Below, piece after piece: positions 27,401-39,400 of a DNA stretch of 64,000 bases (the stretch's first letter is position 1; each line of letters opens with the position of its first letter). Under the pieces are notes generated by a model. That model was not told the DNA's origin. It did not search any database and saw nothing but the letters and a program-made list of their open reading frames with translations. This DNA is from Nipponacmea schrenckii. Its lineage: Eukaryota > Mollusca > Gastropoda > Lottiidae. The stretch is from NCBI GenBank assembly GCA_030562195.1, contig JAUJPP010000003.1, positions 43,902,602 through 43,966,601 of the forward strand, written 5' to 3'. Position numbers and translations under genes: made by a program.

Positions 27401-30400
27401 AAAATAAGTTATACATGTATATGTAAAACATATAGTTTCAGAATGGTAAATATAGCGTGTCGTCACGCCATGACGTTCTGACCAGCGTTCTATAAATGTT
27501 TGAGGAAACGTTGGGTCCATGGGCACTGGGAAAGCATCAGAATAGCGTTGTGTGAACGCCTGTACTGGGCGGTGAGCGGTATTGATCGGCGGAGAACGCT
27601 TAATTTAAATCGCTTCGTAAAACTAACGTGGAACGTTTTACTTTTGTTTTGCACTGAACGACTCACTGGCTTTAATTTCAGAACAAGAATACGATTTTCT
27701 AACGTTTTATACCCTTTGGAAAGTAAAACAGGGGGAAATTCATACCAATTGTTTGATAGACAAATTAAGGTATGTATATCCTTTCTCTAAAAACCAATTT
27801 CATTGCTCTTTTCAAGTTAACATTTACGAATTACAAGATGGTTGGTATACATTCCATGATGAATATACGTGTATCTTAAAAAGATAAAACTTACTCTGAA
27901 AATCGTAGTATTGATAGAAGTGTTCTCCTCTAAAGTTACAGAATAATACCCAGATGAGAATCGTGGTGCTTTATCATTGACATTCTGAACTGTTACTTCT
28001 ACGGTTGTAAAAGACAGTCTTGGATAAGTTCCACCTGAAAATAGATCATTCTATCATGCGTTAGCCTGTTATTTATAACTTATCATCGCCTGTAAACGTT
28101 TATTTGTAAAGTAATTTCACTTACCGTCAATGGCCTGAACTATGACTTCATATACAGATTTGGTGGTAAAATCTAAACAACTATCACAATTTAGTGTTAA
28201 AATACCACTTGAATTGTCTATTTTAAATATATCTAGTGTAGCCTCGTCGGTTAATGAATAATGTATCTCCCCGTCAACACCCAAATCATCATCTACAGCT
28301 TTTACCTAACAACAGAAATTTTCCAACCAATATTAGCAAAACCAATTCTAAACCTATAAACATGCTTTGGGTTTAACGATTTTAACTGGTGGTTTTTCAT
28401 GCATGAAGTTGATCCAATCTAGATCTAAGTAAGGAAATTTGCTTTTGACAAGGCGTCCGTCACCACCGTTGAGGGTCTCAAACCCTTATTCGTGCTTCCG
28501 GATGTCAATATATACACAAATGTTATCTCACCTGAGTTATGGCTGTATTTCGTGCTGAATTTTCAGAAACATTACCAAAAAATGTCTGAATAAATCTTGG
28601 AGAATATTCATTTACGGGATGAACTGTTACTAAACTGAACGTGGTACTAGTATACAACCCATCTGATACATTAATGGTTAAATTATACCGAGATATGGCA
28701 TTAGATATGTCCATGTCCAAATATCTTTTGGTGTAGATAGCACCACGGTCAGTAATACTAAAATCTAACAACAAAGAACAGGTAAGTTGAGATGCGAGTT
28801 TTGTAGTGCAGATAAATGCAAGTGAACATATTCTGTAATAATTGTTAATACATATACAAGTGACCCAGGTGCGTAAGGTGCACATATGTTTGGGTATATG
28901 TTTATTTCTTTTGCCGTCATGTACTTGAACATAGATCTGTCTCTCTAATACACATTATATCATCCATTTTACTGCCCCAATGGGCTGAATGTTTATGAGT
29001 TTATCAATATTATAACAATGATGAAAAGTTAACATGCTATAGTGAAGTTTGAGAAACAAAAGCCTTACCTTCAATATTTGTGATCATAGTATATATTATA
29101 TCGTCTTGATCTACATCAACAGCAGAAATAACACCAACTAAACTACCAGCTGGTTGTATTTCTAATATTGTGAAGTTATACGGTGTATTCTTAAAGGTTG
29201 GTGCGTTATCATTTGTGTTGATTACTTGTATGACCATTTGAGTAAATTTTGTTAGTTTTGGAGAACCATTGTCACTAGCTTCTATTCTAATAGTATAAAA
29301 CCGAGAACCATTGTCATAATCCAAACCACCATTGACACTCACGTTCCCAGTATTTGTGTCAATTGAAAATGGAACCTGAAACAATATTTCACTTCAATAC
29401 TTTTTGTATTTAAGGGTTTGTGTTGGGCACGATAGAATAAAGTAAAAGTAAGGATAGAGCTTTTTATTTGATTGGAGTTATTTATATCTTATACTAGTAG
29501 GAAGTTATTTCTTGGAAGCCACTTACATTTTCCAGAATAGAGTAGAATATTTTTTGGTTGTTGCCATAATCTTTATCTGTAGCAGTCACTTGGCAATCAG
29601 GAATCAACCCAGAAGTTTGATTTTCATAAACAGTACATTCATATTTGTCTGAAAAATCACAATACGACATTTCAGTAGTTCAGGAGTCCTTTCCTCAATC
29701 GTTCAGTTTAAGGGGAAAATGTTTTGTTCAAAGGATGTTGCAAATAATATGTAAGCATTACATAATACCTTCAATTTTAATATATAGGATGAAAGGCTAC
29801 ACCACTTTAATGTAATGCTGTTAATTGAGCAGAATGTAACAAATTAGTCGAATGTACTCAAAACAAATCTTAGGAAAAATAGTTGATTAACTTCAATGCT
29901 TTGGAAAATTGGATGGGTTAAATTAAAATCTAAGAGTAATGATCCTACCTTCAGAAAATACAGGATGATTATCATTAACATCATTAATATGAATTGTAAC
30001 ATTAACTGCTGTTTGTACTTCTGACTGACCTGTATTTCTCGCACCAATCTATACGGTTTTAAAGAAATATCAATTAAAGGGATAATAGGTCTTAGAATCA
30101 ACATAAAATTTGAAAATTTGAAACTTGGTCAATAAGAGCTTTATTCATCAGTAAATGTACCTGCTGCCATAAATAACTTAAAAAAATAAATAAATATTCA
30201 AAAAAGCAAGTAATTAGCCATAAACATGCATTCGATAATTGAAAACGCTGAATAAATAAATGAAGCGATATTCACGATATTTGTGAGTTTTACAGATTTT
30301 AAGGGATTCTGTTACTTTATGACACCAGGTAAATTCACTTATGAATATAAACACATATTGACTATCTTGAAGACTAAAATTTTAAGTTCATGCTAAGGCG

Positions 30401-33400
30401 CAGTATCATTTTAAAACCTTATTCCAACATAAGTAAAAACTACGTAGAAATAATATAGCATAAAACCCGTTATCTGAATAAATGACTCGATTTTGTTTAA
30501 AAGCAAATGTCAAACATATCTTGCGTTACAGAATAATTCGAAAAGAATAGTTTAATTAAAGTTCGCTTTGAACAAACCGTCAGTTGAAAAATCTTCTTTG
30601 TTTCATAATCAGGTACAGTATTAAAGTTTATCTGTCCTGTTATAGAATCTATAGTAAATGTGTTATCTATATCTGTTACTATTGAATATAATACATCGTG
30701 ATATAAGGATGTTGTGTCATTATCCTTGGCATGAACTCTGAAATATAAAATATGATATAATAACGCATGTTTTTTTCTAATTGAGGGCAATTAATTTTGC
30801 ACACCATAACTAAACTTAGCTCCCCAAGATAAAAACAGGGTCGTATTTTTCTTTTACTTTATCTCAATATGGCATCGGATTCTTTAAAATGGCGAGAATT
30901 TCCTGTTCAGGTTTCTTTCTTTAAAGATATTACAAATTAAAACATTCAGTAAGGAAATAAAAATATAAAAACCTTAGATTTGGTTGAGTTTTTAAGCCTT
31001 CATCTAATGAGAAATTATAATAGGATTGATCAAATATTGGAACATTGTTATTGACATCCTACAAGTAAATGAAGTTTAGAAAAATCGATTATTTTATCAA
31101 CATTGTTTCATTCAAAAACTGCAAGTCCTTTGTCACAGACAGTAACAGAGTCAGTTGAGATACGATCCCAATGTAATTTGTATCCCCTCATTTCCGTAAT
31201 ATTGGAAAAATATGACATTGATACGCTTAGGCTTAAGATATGCATCAGAATGCAACTTAACATTTCTTTTTTTAAATTTTTCCCAAACCCTCCATAATAG
31301 GTTTGCGGCTATGGGGTCGAATTTAAATCATCACCTATTTAAGAGTCAGTCTGCCCGCTATGAGTTCTCTCAGTCTCGAGGGGCGTCACCATGTGAATCA
31401 GCACATTTTAAGTCTAGAGTATGCCGTATATTTTACAAGTACAATGTGGGGAAAATATTCCAGTTCCCTTCGAGGTTCGGTCGAAATTTGGAGATTACTA
31501 TGAACGAATCGTAAAAAGATATGAGAAAACACAATTACCATTACGTCAATAAGAAGATACAATGTAGCATTATTGCAATCTAAACATCGAATATATGGCT
31601 GGGTATTATACGCTATAATGGTGAGGGAAATAAGGCCTAATGGTAAACTTTGATTGTCTTTGACACATACGTCTCCATTAGATCCAACTTCAATAATACC
31701 TGCATCATTGGTAGTGTAAAAAATTTGGCTATATTCTCCAATATCACGATCTGTCGCCTACAAATTACGAAATAATTTTAACACATTGCTTATCCATACC
31801 GTAGATGTTCTTTCCTGTTCAGCTGGAAAAAATGATCCGTGATCCTTGGTGACAAAATCATAAGTAAAAGAATACAAATTATATAGATATGTCCTTCAAA
31901 GTAATTTGTTAGCTAAAAAAAACAATCAGAAAATATGAAGAATATAACACCTCAATATATAGCGTGGATAAGTTCAACTAACCATTGCTTTATAAAAGCA
32001 GCCTGGATACGAATCCTCGGGAAAACTAAGTGAGATGTTTGTTTGAGGAAAAATAGGTGAATTATCATTGATATCAAGAACGGTGATTACGACTGGTACA
32101 GCTGATGTCCGTTTAGGTGTACCACCATCTGTTGCCATTATATATAAATCATATACATCTTTTTCTTCTCTATCCAATTTTCTGGTAGTGGATAATAACC
32201 CACTTTTATTATTAATCTGTATTGGTGTAGGGGTTCCTCTACAAAAAGAAAACTCATAGAAATAGAAAAACACCCATTAGTTGGAAAATTCAATCTCCCT
32301 GCAGTATAATAATCATTGATGTTCATGTCAAATGCCTTGCTGAAATCAAAGAATATGCGCATTTAGAAATCATTTACTCTTTGTATTTTTAATGCAACTA
32401 CATTACATTTAACAATCCTTTAGCACCTTATATATAAATAAATACCCTACTCACCTTGGTGTTAATAAAGAGTATGTTAATAAAGCATTTAAATCATCGT
32501 CTAAATCTGTAGCCTTTATAAAGAAAAATGTTATTAGAATAAAACTTTCATATCTTTTTCGTCAAGTTTTAGTACCATTGTTAATAATTGTTAAATGAGA
32601 CTGAATAGTATAATCTCATGTAAATAAAAGCACAAAATTGCAACTAATTAAGGTGCTAAGTAAAGCAGAATAATCACACAAAAGGGTATTTATAATAATT
32701 GTATTGTATAATGCTGTGTACGAAATAAATATATCCTTTTTGTGAAAACAGCAAAATTCATACAGTCCCTCCCTTAATATATTTTCCTTTGAAATTTTCA
32801 TTGAGTATCGTTTCTTTATATTTTGTATAAAAATTGTATTGAAAGAATAGGTGGTAATACTTACGTTAACAGGGTTCGGCTTTCCTATCAGTTGTTCACT
32901 ACCTTCTAATATTGTAAAGTTATATTCTGGTAACTCGAATATAGGGTTGTTATCATTAATATCTAATATATCGATTGTTAAATACCCATGGCTTGACTGA
33001 AGTATAGCAAAACAAAGATCTATATATACTGAACTTTAAAACAAACAGTTCACAAACCATAACGGCAGGCCACAAGGCAACAGAACTATACTTTAGGCAA
33101 GGAAGACGAGAGATGTGACAAGATCACCAGAATTATTTGCTTTAATTTGACTTACATTTTTGGAACCATCTGAGACAACGATTAATAACCTATATACACC
33201 CTTCGTTTCTCTGTCTAATGTCTGGTTTGTTTTCATTGTACCACTGAAAAGCAAAACATGGAAAAGCGACTACATAATATACTACATTATATATGAATAA
33301 ATTCAAAATCTTGTAACTTAATAAACATTCCTCTGCTATTATATAGGTTTAAAACGCCTTAATTGTCTTAATTATCTTAATTTTCAAGAGTAAATATATT

Positions 33401-36400
33401 TCGATCCATCACTCCAGAAGTTCGTATTTTCAAGGGACGATATTGGGAATTACGCTGTTTGACTGAACTTCATGTCCATTCCACTAAATATATGATTATG
33501 TTATCTATGCTTTAATTATGTGATGAACTGACCTTTTTGAGTCGATGATGAAAGGTCCGTACGAAGAAGGTGAAACAATATAATAAAATAAGTTATTTCC
33601 ATCAGTTATATCTGGGTCGGTTGCCTGAAATGTATGTTCAAGATTTACGATATTATGGCATGAATAAGGCATGCATATTATTTTTAAAGGCAATATTTAT
33701 AATATGAAATACACTTCAGAAAGAGAAAGGCGTATTTTGTGACATATAAAAACTAATTATACAGACCTCAACTGTATAAATTATGGTATGTATTGGAATA
33801 TCTTCTGGAATTGATATTGTACTATTTAAATTAGTAACAATAGGCGGTCCAATATTAACATCTACAATTGTTATTACACCTGATTGAATTGTTTGTCTGA
33901 AAAAGTAAATGGGTTGTTTTGGGGTTTTTTCATCATATTAGATGTAATTAAATGAGTGGCATCATATACCGCACAAAGAGAATTTTTCCAGACTAATAAG
34001 GATATTTATTCAATGATAATTTAAAGATGAATTTCAATCTTTTCATATTTATCTATATCCCTCAGCTTTATTCCGAATTACTTTCTCCTCACGGAATTAG
34101 TTTAATATAATTTTAATGTATTACCACTAACATCATGAAGGGTGTTTCAATGAATATAACTTTACCTGGTATCAGTTATCTTTAATGGCAAATCTTTAGC
34201 TAATATTTGAACATTTATAATCCCAGTTCTTTTGATTAAAGGTTTATTAACCAGAATCTGACCAGTGGTATCATTCATACTGAATTCATCACCAGCTTGT
34301 AATAACTGATACCTTACTTCACCATTACGACCTTTATCACTATCATTAGCAAAAACCTTGAATATAAAATTATAGTTAAAACATACTATTGTTAGAAAGG
34401 TACCCGGATCTTTCTTATGATATTGTGTACATCAATATTGTTGATTTGGTCCCTCGCCCCTGGCCACATCCCTGTGATAATCATGGAGTAGACACTCTAT
34501 GGACCACTAGGCTACACAGTCATGGTACTAGCACTAAAGATTGAAATAAAATGAAGAACAAGCCTTGAGAAGTTGGCAGTAATGTGTCAACCATATTTTA
34601 AAACAAAGTTTCATAAAGGTTCAAATCATTTTATGGTAAAAATCACCTTTCCTACTATGTCACCAATTTTAGCTGTTTTATTGACAGTAAAGGAAAATTG
34701 CTGGTTACGGGGGTAAAATATTGGTTTGTTATCATTAATATCATTAACTGTAATCTGTACTAGACTTCGGTTACTCTCCAATTGAAGTTCCGTTGCTAAT
34801 TCTTTGGCATATACCTGGATAAATAAATTAACAAATGACTATTACAGATTAATGTGTAGGGTTTTAACAGTCCAAAGCGATGACCAATATAGCAAAAAAT
34901 GTAACAGTGATATACAGATACCATTTCCGAGGAACGAATGGGACAAGATTTGACTGGGTAACATAGTAGTGAAATGCCGTTTCAAATTGTGTATTATCAC
35001 TATGAACACGGTGTCGTGATTTTATATTACATGTTATCGATTGAAAGATATAGATGGGTAACAGGCTACGAATCCAGTCATACCTCAAAGTTATGTACTT
35101 CTTTTTCTTCTCGATCTAACATCTTTCCTCTAGCTAACCTGATTGAACCTACATCGTTAACCGTCTCAATCTCAAATATTTCAGTACCACTTAAAAGAAA
35201 CTGAAACACGCTATTAATTCCCTGAAATGATATGGTCGTACAAATTTGTTTGGTATCATAAAAAAGAAAAGCAATGAAGGTCGAACAAAGTTTTGGTTTG
35301 GTCAACTACATCCTGATTTATATTTTTAAAAAAGGCTATGAAAAATTAACAATGGAATTTCAAATGACGAAATGACGAGAAATATATATTTTATAATTTA
35401 AAGGAATAATAGATCTTAGAATGAACTTAAAATTTGAAAAATTTAAACATGGCAAATAAGAGCTCGCATCAGTTAATATACCTGCTGCCATATATAACAT
35501 AAAAAATAAATTAATATCCAAAAAACTAAGTATTTATCCAGAAAGATGTATTTGATTATTGAAAAACGCTTAATAAATTGAAAAGGTGTTTTTCAAAATT
35601 GTCTTACTTTTATGAGTTTTCCAAATTTTAAGGGATTCTGTTACTTTATAACACCAGATAATTTAACTAATGAATATAATATACTCATATTGACCATTCT
35701 TGAGAACCAAATTTTATGTCCATGCTAAGACGCAGTATCCCCTTAAATTTAATTAGTATTCTTACTATATCAGAATCAGATGCTGTGACCTGTATAATGG
35801 TAAAATCTCCAAATGAACCTTCATCAACGGATGCAGTGTAGGTATCATTGGTCATAATAGGATGGTGGTCGTTCACATCTTGTACTGTTATTATAACTGC
35901 TGCACCATCTAGTCTATCAGTAGGTCGATCTATTTGGAAAGCCTGTAAAAATGATAACAGTTAAGATAAATAAGAATTTTAAGATTGAACCTTCTTCATC
36001 CTTCATTCACAGCCACTAAAAAAATGTAAACAGCTGTCAAATGACTTAAACCGTTTCGCTTTACCTGAATCCCCAAGGCGAGTGAAGGGTTTTCATTTCT
36101 GACTAGTCGACCATTTATAACTAATTCTCCTGTCTGGAGGATCGTAAAGATACCATCACCACCTGTAATTTAAACGTTTTAAACAACATGACTTTTAAGT
36201 ATATTCACTCTGAAAATAAATAAACAAATCTTGTATACTCTAGCAAAACTTTTATATTTGACAATTTGTTTTTACTCTAGTTGATCAAACACTTAGCAAT
36301 GGTTTCAAGGCATAACGAATCTCTACAACAAAATTAACGAATAACGTTTAGCTAAGTTAAAGTTTGGTTCCCTTATTTTCATATATATACCGGTACATAT

Positions 36401-39400
36401 ATATACCATAATTGGACAGGTAATACTTATATCAATAGAAAGTAGAGGTGTTCTAATGACGGGGAAAATACCAGATGGTCCCACAAGTCCTTAATTAACT
36501 CGTAATTAGGCTAATTATGACGGGATTACCCTCGGTAGGGTACTACCATAGGTATGTACGTCAAGTCTCAAATGTCGTTCAAATGTCGTTGATCTTTTTT
36601 TTTTTTGATAATCCAGTCTGTTAATTCGGTACATAAGCGGACGCTGTAGTTGTTAAGTATACACGCATGCGTACTTGCCCACATTCCTTAATATTTTTTC
36701 CACAACAACAATGGCATTTTGGTATTCCATTTATTATCATAAATATCACTTTGTAAAAATACTATGAATTAATTTAAATAAGTTTTAACTCACTAATAAT
36801 AAAATACAAAATTAATTCGTATACACCTGCATTCATATGACGTCATTTGGTCACGTGAACAAACATGGAGTCTAAATTAGCGTTTCAAGGCAGATCAGAG
36901 TCAAATGGATTCCACAAGCGTTTTTACGTCCACATATGTCTTTTGAACTTGAGAATACATTGATTATTCATTAGAAACCCCAATAAATTAATTAGTAAGC
37001 TTACTTTGGCTCTAATTAATGAGGGTACCCAACTTTAAATCATAAAAAAATTGATTTGAGCTAGAAGTTATCTTGATGTGTGTATGTTTAGGAATAAGCA
37101 TAAACCATACAAAAACAATCTGTTTTAGAAAGTAAAATCACATTATTTTAGATTATCGTACTTTTAAAATATCAACTTTGGATGATAATGCTCTTCGACT
37201 AAATTGTATTCAAAATAGTTTGGTATATTTAGAATTGCTGTAACAGTTTCAAAACATTAAGATCAAATTAATCTTGGGATAAACCGGAAAGCTGTAGACT
37301 CACGAGTTGAACAAAGTAATTGTGGCGTAAATGAAGAAATATACCTGTGGTTATAGTGTAATTAACGGGTGAATTAAATGAATCGTGATCTATTGCAAGT
37401 ATTGGTGGAGTGGTATTTACTGCCTGGTTATCGTAGATCTGAAACATACAAAATATATACGCAATGTTTCTTTCTTTTTCACCATGTGCGCTTATAAAAA
37501 CTTGAACACAAAGCCATGATTTCCTGTTTTCAGCAGACAAAAGTCTCTGGTATAGGAGGATGGGTTATGCTTCATCTTTAATATTGCACAACAAATATTT
37601 AAAAATAAAATGGTGTCCAGAACGAAATCAAAATAACATATGTGGGGATATAAGTAACCCGAAAAGCTCATGGTTTACCATTTTCAGATGTAAATCGTAC
37701 CTTTTTGTTCAGCTGTGTTCAACAGTGATAGTGTACAGCTTACCGTCGAAATTTTAGTCTACTTAACAATATGTAGGTTATCTATAATTACCTATGTTGG
37801 AAAATTACAAAAAACCCAAATATTGAATAAGTTTGTTATCAAATGAAAATAAAAACAGCTGATCGTACCCCTTCTGATATATTCAACCTGTATATGGTAT
37901 GAGTAAATCTTGGACTCTGATCATCCACATCTATAATGTCCACTGTTAATATCACACTGCTAGTTTTCTTTACAGGGTTGTCTCCATCTTCCTATAAATA
38001 ATCGGAATTCTACATTGTTGTATTATAACCAAATGATGGCAATGTACGTACCAGTTCGAGATAAAAGAATATCTACCAATAATAACAACATTAGAATCAC
38101 CGACTACATTCAGCGAAAACAAAATGTTCATAGACACATAATACATGTAATTATTGTCGGTGGACTACATTCAATTACACAATTATCGGACTACTTTAAA
38201 GGATAGAAAAAAGAGGATAAAAATTAAGGTATAGACTTAATTTAATTATGACAAAATATCCATAGACTTAAAATGATAAAAACTACATTTAATGTTGACA
38301 CATATTCAATGAATACTTTAAATGATGGCAATATGTCGGTAGTCTACTTTCAACTATACAGTATATTGGTAGTCTACATTTAATTAATGGCTTATTTATC
38401 AGTAAGTTACATTCAAAAGTAAATGATGTCAAAAACCCAAATGATGGGGATGAAAATAATTAAGATGAAGTTGACGTTCGCTTCGAGCGAACTATATGGG
38501 ATGGAATGTTAGTCTGTTTCTTATAATAAATACACCCCTGTCTTACCTCAGCAATTATGGTCAGGTTAAATTGTTTTTGCATTTCATCATAATCGAATTG
38601 TTTTGTTGTGTATATCTTACGGTCAACTAAACGGAAATGCCCCCATCCGTCCTGAAATAGCCAGACATTTTGATGTAGTCATTCCAGTTATGCAATGTTA
38701 TAAAAAGCCATTGATATGTACTTTAGGGGATCTATTTTTTTTCTGCGATAATGTTTCATATTTGTGATTTTAAGATACTAAGAAAATGGTACATTTATTT
38801 ACTCACTTGTAATTTGTATAAGATATATTGATTTTCCTTGTCTTTGTCTTTAGCAATACCTTCAGTTTCAAAGATGGATGTGTTCAATTTGGTACTCTAC
38901 ACGATACAAATAATAGAATAATTAAAGTAAATTCAAAATTGATTTTCAGTATAATAAAATGGTCCTTTATTGTACATTTTATAGTTAATGAGGAGTTGGC
39001 TCTGATAAATTATAGAAACTTTCTTGATGAAACAGTAAAACCCAAAAAAGACTGGCCAGTCAATACGGTGAAAAAAAAGGTTTTGATTCAAAACGTGTAA
39101 ATGATTCCTTGAAAAACGAACATTGTACATAAAAACTTCCATTATCCGAGAACTGTTGATAAATGGGTACGAGCAACGTGTGGGGCTTGCTTTCAAGCCA
39201 ATAAACGTCTTGATGTGTCAGCCAGATTCTCAACTCTGAAGAACTATGTCTTTGAAGAATTATTGAAAGTATATTATGTACATGACATACCTCTGATATA
39301 TTTACTGTATAATGATTTTGATTAAAGTCGGGAGGATATTCATTTATATCTATGATTTTCACAGAAAATTCCACCTGTAAATTTAAAAGTAAAATAACAA

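Noticed and set aside
27440..27680. GC-richer intron stretch with repeated AACG/CGTT words
   Set aside because: Suggestive of an old insertion, but no inverted ends, unit length or coding potential could be shown.
28437..28505. GGTTTGAGACC on the minus strand, resembling a pol III B box
   Set aside because: No matching A box at the proper distance; not a tRNA gene and too short to call a SINE.
34427..34530. tRNA-like A box (TAGCCTAGTGG on the minus strand), possible SINE
   Set aside because: No convincing B box or cloverleaf, and element ends are not visible.
36360..36700. Intron stretch with repeated GGTAC words and a T-run
   Set aside because: Looks like low-complexity or old repeat debris; no defined structure was found.
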